From Streptomyces sp. (GTDB lineage: Bacteria; Actinomycetota; Actinomycetes; Streptomycetales; Streptomycetaceae), in NCBI RefSeq assembly GCF_019510245.1, contig NZ_JAEKKT010000188.1:1-36921 (forward strand): a stretch of DNA of 36,921 nt, read 5' to 3'. The translations under genes and the position numbers were made by a program. The notes under the pieces were generated by a model, which was not told the DNA's origin, ran no database searches, and worked only from the letters and a program-made list of their open reading frames with translations. Positions 7,705 through 16,245 of the stretch are shown here, in pieces (position 1 is the first letter of the stretch; each line of letters opens with the position of its first letter).

Positions 7705-7769
7705 ATTTGTCATCTTGGCAGATGTCGCGCTCTTCGAGCCACTCGACGTCCCCTGAAAGGCGCCATGCC

Positions 7770-8699
7770 ATGACCAGCACCACACCTGACGGCGGCAGCG
7801 ATTCCACCGTCCCGGTCGTCTCCGTCCGGCCGATCACGCTGTCCGCCCCGGACCGTGGCGAGGATCTGCGGGTGCGGGTCACCGCGCCGACAACCGGTCA
7901 CCACCTGCCCGTCGTGGTCTTCTCGCACGGCATGACCCTGGGCATGGACGACTACGCACCGCTGGTCGACTTCTGGGCCGCGCATGGGTTCGTCGTCATC
8001 CAGCCCACTCACCTCGACTCGCTGGGGCTGCCCCCCGACGACCCCCGCAACCCGCTCATCTGGCGCATCCGCACGGACGATCTGACCGGCATCCTGGACC
8101 AACTCGACGCCGTCGAAGCCGCCGTACCCGGCCTGGCCGGCCGTATCGACCACGACCGCATCGCGGTCGCCGGACACTCCTGGGGCGCACAGACCGCCAG
8201 CACCCTTGCGGGCGCACGGGTGGTCGACGCGGACGGCACGCCCGGCGAGAGCATGACCGATTCCCGGGTGAGGGCGGCGGTGCTGCTGTGCCTGCCCGGT
8301 ACCGGCGGCGCCGACCTGAGCCCGCTGGCCGTCCAGTACTTCCCGTTCATGAGCCCTGATTTCGCCGAGCTGAAGACTCCGAGCCTCGTGGTCGCGGGCG
8401 ACGCGGACCAGAACCCGCTGACGGTGCGCGGCCCGGACTGGTTCACCGACGGCTACCGTCTGGGCCCGGGTGTCACCGATCTGCTGACCCTGTTCGGCGC
8501 GGAACACGGACTCGGCGGCATCCAGGGATACCACGACACCCGGACCACCGACGAAAGCCGCGAGCGAGTAGCGGTCGTCCAGCAGGCGACCCTCGCCTAC
8601 CTGCGCACCGCGCTCGGCCTCGACGACGACGCCTGGCCCGCCGCCCGACGGTCACTGGCCGAGGCCGGCGAACCGCTGGGGAAGATCGACTCGAAGTGA
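7770..8699 (+). CDS. Alpha/beta hydrolase (PAF-acetylhydrolase/dienelactone hydrolase-like)
   Basis: 309 aa. Seen: the oxyanion segment 'VVVFSHGMTLGMDDY', the nucleophile elbow 'IAVAGHSWGAQTAS' (Ser), an Asp candidate in 'VVAGDADQNPL' and a His candidate in 'FGAEHGLGG'. No signal peptide, so cytoplasmic. ATG 7770 is preceded by GAAAGG; the ATG five bases earlier runs into a stop. First gene of a three-gene operon: its stop overlaps the GTG of the next gene (GTGA). Likely hydrolyses an ester or lactone; the substrate is not readable. Regulated by the divergent TetR through the sites at 7661-7704. Confidence 0.9.
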   Translation: MTSTTPDGGSDSTVPVVSVRPITLSAPDRGEDLRVRVTAPTTGHHLPVVVFSHGMTLGMDDYAPLVDFWAAHGFVVIQPTHLDSLGLPPDDPRNPLIWRIRTDDLTGILDQLDAVEAAVPGLAGRIDHDRIAVAGHSWGAQTASTLAGARVVDADGTPGESMTDSRVRAAVLLCLPGTGGADLSPLAVQYFPFMSPDFAELKTPSLVVAGDADQNPLTVRGPDWFTDGYRLGPGVTDLLTLFGAEHGLGGIQGYHDTRTTDESRERVAVVQQATLAYLRTALGLDDDAWPAARRSLAEAGEPLGKIDSK

Positions 8700-9601
8700 C
8701 CAGCCCCCTCGCCCCGGCCCGCGGACCCAGTTTCGGAATCATGACCGCCCCCGCACAGGTCGCATACGACGACGTCCTCCGGGTCTGGCACGAGGCGGAC
8801 GGTATCCCGCAGATCGAACACGCCTGGCTGTTCGACCACCTCATGCCGCTCGGCGGAGACCCGAACGGTCCCACCTTCGAGGGCTGGACGCTGCTGTCCG
8901 CTCTCGCTGCCCGCACCGAGCGGCTGCGGCTCGGCGTGATGGTCACCAGCAACAGGTTCCGCGCACCGGCCCTGCTGGCCAAGATCGCCGCCACCGTCGA
9001 TGTCGTCTCCGGCGGCCGGCTCGAGTTCGGCATCGGCGTCGGCTCGCGGCCCGATGCGCCGCACGCCCGACGTGAGTACGCGGCTCACGGCCTTCCGTTC
9101 CACGACGGCACCCACGCGGTGGAAAGCCTCGCCGAAGCGTGCACGATCATCCGCAGACTGTGGACCGAAACCGCACCGTTCGACTTCCATGGTGACCACC
9201 ACCACCTGACGGGGGCGTTCTGCAGTCCCAAACCCCTCCAGCGCCCCTGCCCGCCGATCCTCATCGGCGGGCAGGCCACCGCGACGCTGCGCGTGGCGGC
9301 CGAGCACGCCGACCGCTGGAACATGCCCGGCGGCAGCATCGACAAGGCGATGGAGCGCAGCACCGCACTGGATCGGCTGTGCAACGAGATCGGCCGCAAT
9401 CCGGCCGAGATCACCCGATCCATCGTCCTGCCCGTCTCCTACGACCGTCCCCAGGACACCCGCAACACCATCCGCGCGGCGCTCGACGGCGGGTTCAGCC
9501 ACATCGTCCTCGGACTCCACGCGCCCTATCCGCCCGCGGTCGCCCGCTGGGCCGCCGACACCATCATCGCCCCCCTCTCCGACAAGATCACCGCCCCCTG
9601 A
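8696..9601 (+). CDS. LLM-class (luciferase-like) flavin-dependent oxidoreductase
   Basis: 301 aa from GTG 8696, overlapping the previous stop by four bases. Family knowledge: bacterial-luciferase-like TIM barrels use reduced FMN or F420. Seen: 'EHAWLFDHLMPL', 'LGVMVTSNRFRAPALLAKIAATVDVVSGGRLEFGIGVGS' with the strongly conserved G-R-hydrophobic-GIG region, the long 'EYAAHGLPF' insert, and the C-terminal 'ILIGGQATATLRVAAEHADRWN'. These features are shared by F420- and FMN-dependent members, so the cofactor is uncertain. Between two esterase-like hydrolases it could be a monooxygenase or dehydrogenase making or removing an oxygenated intermediate. Confidence 0.92.
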   Translation: MTSPLAPARGPSFGIMTAPAQVAYDDVLRVWHEADGIPQIEHAWLFDHLMPLGGDPNGPTFEGWTLLSALAARTERLRLGVMVTSNRFRAPALLAKIAATVDVVSGGRLEFGIGVGSRPDAPHARREYAAHGLPFHDGTHAVESLAEACTIIRRLWTETAPFDFHGDHHHLTGAFCSPKPLQRPCPPILIGGQATATLRVAAEHADRWNMPGGSIDKAMERSTALDRLCNEIGRNPAEITRSIVLPVSYDRPQDTRNTIRAALDGGFSHIVLGLHAPYPPAVARWAADTIIAPLSDKITAP

Positions 9602-9617
9602 AACCGAGGAACCGCCG

Positions 9618-10586
9618 ATGTCCAGGACGCACCCACCGCTCGACCCGGAGCTCGCCGCAGTACTGGCGGTCGTCCACGACCACCTGTCACCGACCATCAC
9701 CGCCGAGGACATCGAGGACCTGCGGTCCAACCCCATGTTCGCGGTCCCGGACGAGGCCCTCACACGCAACGGAACCGTCCACTTGCAGAACCTGTCCGTA
9801 CCCGGCCCACCGGGTGCTCCCGACGTCTCGCTGCTCGTCCTCAAGCCGGTGGGCTCGGCGCCAGGCGCGCCCGTCTTCTATTACATGCACGGTGGCGGCA
9901 TGATCATCGGCGATCACCGCACCGGGGTGGCGGGCGTGCTGGACTGGGCCGTCGACACCGGGGCGGTGGTGGTGTCGGTGAACTACCGCCTGGCACCGGA
10001 ACACCCCGACCCGGCCCCGGTCGAGGACTGCTACGCGGGGCTCTTGTGGATTCACGAGCATGCCGCCGAGATCGGCGGCGACCCCGAGCGCATCGTCGTC
10101 GCCGGGGCGAGCGCCGGCGGCGGGCTCGCGGCCGGCGTGGCCCTGCTGGCGCGCGACCGCGGCGGCCCCCGGCTGCTGGGGCAGGTACTCATGTGCCCGA
10201 TGCTCGACGACCGCTTCCTCACTCGCAGCAGCCGGGAACTCGAGGGCGAGGGGATCTGGGACGCCACCAGCAACGCGACCGGATGGAACGCGCTGCTCGG
10301 CGAACGCAGGGGCGGTGACCAGGTGAGCATCTACGCCGCCCCGGCCCGGGCGACCGACCTGGCGGGCCTGCCCAGCGCGTTCGTCGATGTCGGCTCCGTC
10401 GAGACCTTCCGCGACGAGGACATCGACTACGCCGCCCGGCTGCTCCAGGCCGGCGTCCAGTGCGAACTGCACGTCTGGCCGGGAGGTTTCCACGGATTCG
10501 ACGGCATGGCGCCACAGGCTGCGCTGTCCCAGACCGCGTCGGCGACCCGAACCGCCTGGGTCCGGCGGCTCCTGACCACGAGCTGA
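9618..10586 (+). CDS. Alpha/beta hydrolase fold-3 (HSL family esterase)
   Basis: 322 aa, starting 16 bases after the previous gene with an ACCGAGGAAC-type site upstream. Seen: the hormone-sensitive-lipase signature 'YYMHGGGMIIGDH' (oxyanion HGGG), the nucleophile elbow 'VVAGASAGGGLA' (Ser in GxSxG), an Asp region 'VDVGSVETFRDEDIDYA' and a catalytic His in 'GGFHGFDGM'. Full length for the family. Cytoplasmic esterase or lipase for short acyl or bulky esters. With the upstream hydrolase and the luciferase-like enzyme it forms one TetR-controlled operon. Confidence 0.93.
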   Translation: MSRTHPPLDPELAAVLAVVHDHLSPTITAEDIEDLRSNPMFAVPDEALTRNGTVHLQNLSVPGPPGAPDVSLLVLKPVGSAPGAPVFYYMHGGGMIIGDHRTGVAGVLDWAVDTGAVVVSVNYRLAPEHPDPAPVEDCYAGLLWIHEHAAEIGGDPERIVVAGASAGGGLAAGVALLARDRGGPRLLGQVLMCPMLDDRFLTRSSRELEGEGIWDATSNATGWNALLGERRGGDQVSIYAAPARATDLAGLPSAFVDVGSVETFRDEDIDYAARLLQAGVQCELHVWPGGFHGFDGMAPQAALSQTASATRTAWVRRLLTTS

Positions 10587-10599
10587 CATCCAGCAGACG

Positions 10600-11973
10600 G
10601 AGCCGACGCGAACGCGCACGGAGCCGACACCTTTGTCAAACCGACCACAGGCTTGACGGTTTTACCCGCCCTGTGACCGCGCCTTCCGGCGGCCGGGACC
10701 TCCACGATGACGTGGTTGGTCCGGTACAGGTGCAAGATGTTCCGAGCCGCGTTCCAGTCGGCGTTCGCCGTCCAGCCGCAGTCGGGGTTCTTGCAGGACA
10801 ACAGTTCCAGGCTCTCTCGGCTGCCGGGGGTGGTGAATCCGCAGGCTGAGCATCGCTGGGAGGTGTGCGGGGCGGAAACCTTGACGAACCGGCCGCCGTA
10901 TCGGGCGGTCTTGTACGTCAGCATCGTCACGGTCGGCCCCCACGCCTCCTGGGCGATGCAGCGGTTGAGTCCGGCCTTCGCCCTGGCCCCGTTGCGCAGG
11001 AACGCGCCCTCGTTGTCGGGGTCGGGCTTGGGGGCCGGTCTCTTGGTCATGCCGAGGATGTTGAGCTGTTCGACCACCAGCACGCCGTATGTGCGGGCGA
11101 GATACGCGGTGGTCTGGTGCTGCCGGTCCAGGGCTCGTCGCGTGGCTTTTGCTCGGAGCTGCTTGATCTGGTCGTAGGTGTGCTGCAAACGCCTGGAGGC
11201 CCTTTCCCCGCCCTTGCGGAACGTCTTGCGGTGTGCGGCCGGCCGCTCCAGGCGGAGGAGCTTGGCCTTTTCCTTCGGGGTGAGCCACTTGTCGCGGTCG
11301 GAGTCACCGTTCGGCAGGCGTCGCGTGCGGCCATGGTCCTGGTGATCCTTGTTGGACAGGGCGTGGGGGATGTCGACTCAAGCGTCGACGCCGACCTCCG
11401 GCCCCTGGTGGGGCTCGGGGGCGCGTTCAAGGGTCTGCACGCGGAAGGCGATGTGCCAGCCCAACGCGTGCTTGACGAGGCGGCCGCCGGTGATCCGGTT
11501 CTTCTCGTTCGCCCTGCTCCCGACAGGGAGATCCTCGGTCCAGCGGATACGGACCCGGCCGACCTTGGGAGTGTTGACCATGCCCCACCGGCGGTGCACC
11601 CGCGTGATGTCCAGGTCGCGGCCCTGCGGGATGTCCACGGACATCGCGGAGCGGAACCGGCCCTTGTAGGTGGGCTCCTCGGCGCGACCTTCCCAGCAGT
11701 TGACCCACGCGCGCAGGCATGTCTTCAAGACGGCTTGCGCGGCCTGGGCGGGCAGCACGGTGAGGTGATCGAGGTCCTTGCGGGTCTGCCGGATCGCCGC
11801 ATCGGTGAGAGACAGCTTCGTGTCGCTCTGATGGCGTCCCGCGTGATGGTGTAGGCGATCACCGTGCGGGTGTGCGCGGGCGGGTGCCGGGGGCGTGCAT
11901 CCGGTGACGGTCTTCGCTCCCTGCGCATGAGGCAGGCCACCGTGCAAATCTGGCAGGTGAACGTCCAGTTCAA
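10600..11973 (-). pseudogene. tnpB: Inactivated TnpB (IS200/IS605-type, RNA-guided nuclease family)
   Basis: Family knowledge: TnpB is an RNA-guided RuvC nuclease carried by IS200/IS605 and IS607 elements. Seen: all three RuvC residues are recognisable: Asp in 'GPEVGVDA', Glu in 'GVLVVEQLNILGM' and Asp in 'TANADWNAARNI'. The zinc ribbon is C-x2-C ... C-x4-C ('CSACG...CKNPDC'). Lesions: a TGA at 11378-11380 two codons after the first catalytic Asp, where the family has Gly (GGA to TGA needs one change); and two compensating frame changes near 11870-11885 and 11818-11832, between which 'TRTVIAYTITRDAIRATR' is read in another frame. The 3' end runs into sequence antisense to the hydrolase at 9618-10586, so the right end, where a guide RNA would be encoded, is unclear. 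No TnpA was found. Confidence 0.82.
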
Positions 11974-12031
11974 CCCTGGAGGTTCCTGAGGGCCTTGTCC
12001 CAGTCTGGCCTACAACGCTTGCTTGAGTCAC

Positions 12032-12336
12032 TAATCCGTTGTTAAGGCCGCCAGGATCTGCACGCCGGTCCGGCCTGCCTCTGGCGTCGGAGGGATGCCT
12101 TTGGAGTCACCGGCAGGTCAGGCCCAAACGTAGATCGGCACCTCCGGCGCCACCCATCTGACCTCAACTTCCTTGGTTTCGTTGGCACTTGTGGTACGAG
12201 CCCACCGCGCGGTGACCTCTTGCAGCACGCGAGCCTTTCAGCTCCTGCGCGGCCGAGACCCGCGGGGTGCGCTGGTGCCACGAACGGCTCGTGAGGTGTT
12301 GGCCCGACCCGCGCCTGCTCGAGGCCTGGGATTAGT
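12032..12336. other. No recognisable gene
   Basis: About 300 bases between the TnpB and IS110 remnants. I find no convincing coding frame, tRNA or strong hairpin. It is probably decayed transposon-flanking DNA. Confidence 0.5.
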
Positions 12337-12925
12337 GCGCTCAATTCCGCACCGACGCCTGCCAAGGCCGCGCGGCTGACCCGAGCCCAGATCCAGGCCG
12401 CACTCAGGCGGGCCGGCCGCAAACGCGGCATCGAAGCCGAGGCCGACCGGCAGCGAGACGTCTTCCGCGGCGATTACGCCCATCAGCTGCCGCTGGTCGG
12501 GGAGGCACTCGGCAGGCAGATGCTCGCCCTCGTGGTCCAGTTGGAGGCCGCCTGCACCGCCGCCGGTGACCTCGCGAAGGCGGTGGAAGAGACGTTCCCT
12601 CAGCACCCGGACGCCGAGGTGCTCCTGAGCTTCCCCGGACTGGGCGCCCAGTTCGGTGCCCGGGTCCTCGCCGAGATCGGGGACGATCACACCCGCTTCG
12701 CCGACGCCCGCAGCCTGAAGGCATACGCCGGCTCCTCGCCCATCACCAGGGCATCCGGGAAGAAGTCGAGCATCACCCGCCGCTCGATCAAGAACGACCG
12801 CCTCAACCACGCCGGCTACCTCTGGGCGTTCTCCACGATCACCACCTCACCGGGCCAAGGATAACTACCGGCACCGCCGGGACGACCATGGTGACTGGCG
12901 CGCAGCCGCCCCGCTTTTGGTTCTC
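12337..12925 (+). mobile_element. IS110-family transposase remnant (C-terminal part)
   Basis: Readable frame from about 12337: 'APTPAKAARLTRAQIQAALRRAG', then the Transposase_20 region 'LLSFPGLGAQFGARVLAEIGDDHTRFADARSLKAYAGSSPITRASGKK'. This is the hallmark C-terminal block of IS110/IS1111 transposases with its conserved Ser. The N-terminal DEDD RuvC-like domain is missing. At about 12855 the frame is lost; the family sequence resumes in another frame ('AKDNYRHRRDDHGDW') and fades by about 12925. This element is dead. Confidence 0.82.
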
Positions 12926-12954
12926 ATTACTGAGGTCGGCTCTTCGAGGTCGCG

Positions 12955-13053
12955 ATGTGTCGGTACGAGGCAGCCGGGGTGCGCCTCTTCCCGGACGGGC
13001 GCGAACCCGGCGACGTCACCCCCGCCGATCTGGCGGAGGTGATCGACGTCTGA
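12955..13053 (+). pseudogene. Short gene 3' end, unrecognised
   Basis: A 32-codon frame, 'MCRYEAAGVRLFPDGREPG' continuing to 'DLAEVIDV' and TGA, reads like the C-terminus of a larger protein cut off by the IS110 remnant. There is no ribosome site and no family match I can name. It could also be chance in GC-rich DNA. Confidence 0.3.
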
Positions 13054-13085
13054 CACCCTCGGCCGGCGTCAGAGCCCCTGGACGA

Positions 13086-13346
13086 TCAGCCGTTTGCTGT
13101 CCGTGTTCCGGATGCGCGGGGGGTGATCGCCCGGTACTCCGGGGAGTCGTTCCAGGCGCGCGCCGCGGCCAGGTCAGGCAACTCGACCAGGACGAGCGAC
13201 CCGGGTTCCCAACCGCCCTCCGCAACCGAGACCCGCCTGCCTCGGGCCAAGTACCGGCCGCCGTAGGGCTCGAGCGTCGCCACCACCTTCGACCGGTACT
13301 CGGCCTGTTCCTCGGCGTTGCCGGTCCGTTGCACGTCTGCGATCAC
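13086..13346 (-). CDS. DUF1330 domain protein
   Basis: 86 aa from GTG 13346. Seen: 'YVIADVQRTGNAEEQAEYRSKV' type N-terminus, 'LEPYGGRYLARGRRVSVAEGGW' and 'LVLVELPDLAAARAWNDSPEYRAI', which together match the DUF1330 ferredoxin-like (dimeric alpha/beta barrel) fold. Function unknown; the fold is shared with small monooxygenases and EthD-like proteins. Family members usually start a few residues earlier. The in-frame upstream codons read L-E-R-S-A-Q-T-T-Y with no ATG/GTG, and the nearest GGAAAGG lies about 18 bases before GTG 13346. The true start may therefore be mutated. Unlinked to its neighbours. Confidence 0.75.
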   Translation of the reverse strand: MIADVQRTGNAEEQAEYRSKVVATLEPYGGRYLARGRRVSVAEGGWEPGSLVLVELPDLAAARAWNDSPEYRAITPRASGTRTANG

Positions 13347-13444
13347 GTATGTGGTCTGGGCAGACCTTTCCAGGCCCCACGGATCCTAATCAAGGCCTGC
13401 CCATCCGTTGTCCGTCCTGCTTCCTGCGCCTTCCGCGCGGAGTC

Positions 13445-14305
13445 TCAGCTGTGGCCTGCGTAGAGGGCCTGGCCGCTGCCCCAGAGGCTGCTGCGGTTGA
13501 GGTGGTCCGGATACCGCTGGGCCATGGCCTCGTAGAAGCCCTGCGCCGTCGGCTCCACCTTGAGCAGTTCCCCGGCGTCGTCGAGGTAGCGACGGGTTTC
13601 GAGGATCTGTCGCTCGGCGTTGTCGTCGTGGTCCCGGTTCTTGTGGCCTGCGACGAGGTTGCGCGCGCCCAGGGTCTCGACCCTGTCGATGGCGTGGCGC
13701 CATGCGTCGAGGCCTCCGTCACGGGCTTCGACGAGGTACTGGTGGACCCCGTCGTAGACGACGTCGCCGGCGACGACGAGGTCGAGGTCGGGGACGTGCA
13801 GCACGCTGGTGTCGTCGGTGTCGCTGTGCCCGACCTCGATGACACGCAGGTCGTGTCCTTCGAGGAGGATCCGGTTGCCGAGCTCCTCGACGGCGGTGGC
13901 GGTGACGGGCGAGTCCGGGATCTGACCGGGCAGGATGCGGTCCCAGAATCCCGCGCGCGTCTGGGCGGCGCGGTGCATCTGCTCGATGGTCGACGCCGTG
14001 GCCACCACCTGGGCGCCGGGGAACCGTTCGGCGATGCTCGCGGCGCTGAACCAGTGGTCGCCGTGCGCGTGGGTGGAGAAGAGGTAAGTCAGCTTCCTGC
14101 CGCCGGCCTGCACCCGCTCCGCGACGATGTCCGCCTGGGCGGCGGTGAGCGGGGGGTCGACGAGGACCGCCTCGTGGCGGCCGAGGATCAGCGTCGTGGA
14201 GACCGGCGCCCAGGTGCGGGTGCCTCCGTCCGGCAGGAGATCCGGAAGGGCGAGCGGGATGGCCTGGGATACGAGGACCTCGTAGGTCAGACCGGTGGCG
14301 TTCAC
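13445..14305 (-). CDS. MBL-fold metallo-hydrolase
   Basis: 286 aa from GTG 14305, which overlaps the stop of the upstream SDR gene (GTGA). Seen: the metal-binding 'LFSTHAHGDHWFSA' (HxHxDH), a further His in 'VIEVGHSDTDDTSVL', the metal-bridging Asp in 'LVVAGDVVYDGVHQYL' and the terminal His in 'LVAGHKNRDHDD'. The binuclear zinc site of metallo-beta-lactamase-fold hydrolases therefore looks complete. The family includes lactonases, thioesterases and quinoprotein relay-like proteins, so the substrate is open. Cytoplasmic; co-expressed with the SDR-like protein and under MarR control. Confidence 0.92.
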   Translation of the reverse strand: MNATGLTYEVLVSQAIPLALPDLLPDGGTRTWAPVSTTLILGRHEAVLVDPPLTAAQADIVAERVQAGGRKLTYLFSTHAHGDHWFSAASIAERFPGAQVVATASTIEQMHRAAQTRAGFWDRILPGQIPDSPVTATAVEELGNRILLEGHDLRVIEVGHSDTDDTSVLHVPDLDLVVAGDVVYDGVHQYLVEARDGGLDAWRHAIDRVETLGARNLVAGHKNRDHDDNAERQILETRRYLDDAGELLKVEPTAQGFYEAMAQRYPDHLNRSSLWGSGQALYAGHS

Positions 14306-15054
14306 AGGGCGGCTCCGAAAGTTCCGAAGGAGACGAGGGCGGCCTCGGCCTGGGCCGAGTCGTGCAGCTGCACCTGGCGGCCGGGCTGGGTCGAGGCGGA
14401 GGCGGCGACGGCGACCGCGCCGATCTGCGCGGACGTCACCTGGGCGGGGTCGGAGGTTTCGACGAAGCGGGTGGCTACGGGGCCGAGTTCGAGCAGGAAC
14501 ACCCGCTTGGCGCCCTGCAGTTCGGCGGCGAGCACCTGCTGCATCATCAGGAGCGCGGTCTGCTCCATGCTCACCAGCCCGCTGCCGGGTACGGGGAAGT
14601 GGGCGGACTGGCCCACGACCACCGAGTACGCGCCCTGGTCGGTCATCCGGGGCAGGGCGGCGCGCAGCACGGCCATGTGCGCGGTCGCCAGGTCCACGAA
14701 GGCGGCCTGCCAGTCCGCCTCGTCGGTCTCCCACAACTGCTTGCCGTGCCACCAGCCGCCGATCGGAGCGACGACGTCGTCCACGCCGCCGAGGCGCTCG
14801 ACCATGGTCGTGAGAAGCGTCTCGGCGCCCGCGAAGGTCGTGTAGTCGAACTCGAACAGGTGCAGACGCTCGGTCGCCGCCTTGCCGAGCAGCGCACGGA
14901 ACTCCTCCGCGCGCTCCTGGCTGCGCGTGGGCACCACGACCTGGGCGCCGGCGGCGAGGTAGGCGCGTACCGCGCCCTCCCCCACTCCTCCGGTACCGCC
15001 GGGGATCAGGACGCGCCGTTCGGAAAGGTCGGGGAGCGAGGTGTGGTCGGACAT
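14302..15054 (-). CDS. SDR-like NAD(P)-binding protein without YxxxK
   Basis: 250 aa; ATG 15054 follows AAGGAGG. Seen: an N-terminal Rossmann motif 'VLIPGGTGGVGEGAVRAYLAAGAQVVV' and the general SDR layout ('VDDVVAPIGGWW', 'YSVVVGQSAHFPVPGSG'). Where classical members have Tyr-x3-Lys the sequence reads 'GSGLVSMEQTALLMM', so by my alignment both catalytic residues are replaced (V and Q). It probably binds a nucleotide but may not be a standard dehydrogenase. First gene of a two-gene operon with the MBL-fold enzyme, divergent from MarR. Confidence 0.88.
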   Translation of the reverse strand: MSDHTSLPDLSERRVLIPGGTGGVGEGAVRAYLAAGAQVVVPTRSQERAEEFRALLGKAATERLHLFEFDYTTFAGAETLLTTMVERLGGVDDVVAPIGGWWHGKQLWETDEADWQAAFVDLATAHMAVLRAALPRMTDQGAYSVVVGQSAHFPVPGSGLVSMEQTALLMMQQVLAAELQGAKRVFLLELGPVATRFVETSDPAQVTSAQIGAVAVAASASTQPGRQVQLHDSAQAEAALVSFGTFGAAL

Positions 15055-15189
15055 GGAACTGCCTCCTTGGCAGGGCTGAGCTCGTGGATCCGGGTCGCTG
15101 GGTACGGGCCTGTGGGCCTGGGTTGAGGACTCCGGACTCGGTGAGTGCGAATCAGCAGGGCTGGACCGACGACGGACCGCCACATTTAT

Positions 15190-15221
15190 GTTGGCCCATC
15201 CAACGTTGGCTAGGCCAACGT
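15190..15221. promoter_or_regulatory. MarR operator cluster
   Basis: A perfect palindrome ACGTTGGC-TAG-GCCAACGT (15203-15221) is preceded by GTTGG-N5-CCAAC (15190-15204). Another CCAAC half-site lies at 15243-15247, close to the MarR start. Position between the divergent SDR (15054) and MarR (15263) starts makes this the probable MarR binding region controlling both directions. Confidence 0.78.
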
Positions 15222-15262
15222 AACACAATTCTGTGGGGCATCCCAACGGTTACAGTGAGGAC

Positions 15263-15757
15263 ATGAGCAGCGCTGAGGAGTTGAGCACCAGTGGAGGGAC
15301 GGGCAAGGCGGAGGACGACGTCCAGGCGCCCGCACGACTGCGGGCACTCACCAGCTGGCAGGCGAACAAGGTGTCCACGGCCGGAGCACGTATGACAGCG
15401 CGCCACATGCCACTGACCGCACGCGCCGACTTCGCCGTCCTTGCCGCCCTGGAGGAGTACGGCCCGCTCAGCCAGGCCGATCTAGGCAGGCGGCTCGGCC
15501 TGGACCGCAACGACGTCAGCGGCATCGTGAAGCGGCTCGAGTCCGGGGGCCATGTCGACCGTCACGCCGACCCGGAGGACCGACGCCGCAACGTCGTCAC
15601 TGTGAACCGGGCGGGGCTGCACCACCTTGACGAGCTCCAGTCCCACGCCGACCAGGCCCAGGCCGAACTGCTGGCAGGACTGAACGCCGACGAGCGTCGG
15701 CAACTCCACGCCCTCCTGGCGAAAACCCTGGAGGCACACCGGCACGAGCCTGCCTGA
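15263..15757 (+). CDS. MarR family transcriptional regulator
   Basis: 164 aa. Seen: a winged helix at about residues 55-115 with 'LTARADFAVLAALEEYGPLSQADLGRRLGLDRNDVSGIVKRLESGGHVDRHADPEDRR'-type order (helix, recognition helix, then the DPEDRR wing), and C-terminal dimerisation helices. ATG 15263 was chosen because of GTGAGGAC just upstream; GTG 15233 lies without a ribosome site next to the operators. It likely represses the divergent SDR/MBL operon and itself. The long polar N-terminal arm of about 30 residues is unusual for MarR. The ligand is unknown. Confidence 0.92.
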   Translation: MSSAEELSTSGGTGKAEDDVQAPARLRALTSWQANKVSTAGARMTARHMPLTARADFAVLAALEEYGPLSQADLGRRLGLDRNDVSGIVKRLESGGHVDRHADPEDRRRNVVTVNRAGLHHLDELQSHADQAQAELLAGLNADERRQLHALLAKTLEAHRHEPA

Positions 15758-15921
15758 TGGCCCGAGCGGCGGAGGCGCCTGACCCCGGATGGAGGACGCG
15801 GGGTTGCATGAGATCAGCGTTTCAGGGTGACGGTGGTGGGTCGAGGTCGAGGTCGTGAGGTGCCCCCGGCGGTGTGGACACGCTGACAATGGATCTTGCA
15901 GATCCGAGGAAGGGTGTCCTG

Positions 15922-16245
15922 GTGGGACGGAAGTCTCCGTATCCGGAGGAGTTCAGGAATGACGCCGTCGCGTTGTACCGCGCGGCGGGCGGGAAGCGCA
16001 CGTATGCGGCGGTCGCGGCGGACGTGGGGGTGACCGGCGAGACGCTCCGCAGCTGGGTGCGGCAGGCTGACGAACATGCCGGCCGCGATCGCGGCCGCGG
16101 TGAACAAGACACGGAGAGCCGGGACGAGGAACTGGCCCGGCTGCGGGCGGAGAACGGCCGGCTGCGCAAGGCGGAGAAGGAGTGGGAGCTCGAGCGGGAG
16201 ATCCTGCGTCGGGCAGCTGCGTATTTTGCCCGGGAGGTGAAGTGA
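15922..16245 (+). CDS. IS3-family transposase OrfA
   Basis: 107 aa from GTG 15922, with AAGGG upstream. Seen: 'RKSPYPEEFRNDAVALYRAAGG' and 'YAAVAADVGVTGETLRSWVRQA', an HTH_Tnp_1 DNA-binding domain, then a leucine-zipper-like helix ('LARLRAENGRLRKAEKEWELEREILRRA') typical of IS3 OrfA. It looks intact. Its stop overlaps the GTG of orfB, whereas many IS3 elements fuse the two by -1 frameshifting. As orfB is truncated the element cannot move by itself. Terminal inverted repeats were not identified. Confidence 0.88.
   Translation: MGRKSPYPEEFRNDAVALYRAAGGKRTYAAVAADVGVTGETLRSWVRQADEHAGRDRGRGEQDTESRDEELARLRAENGRLRKAEKEWELEREILRRAAAYFAREVK

Noticed and set aside
10600..11973. An active TnpB/guide-RNA system
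   Set aside because: An in-frame stop at 11378 and two frame changes prevent a functional nuclease, and no TnpA or defined ends were found.
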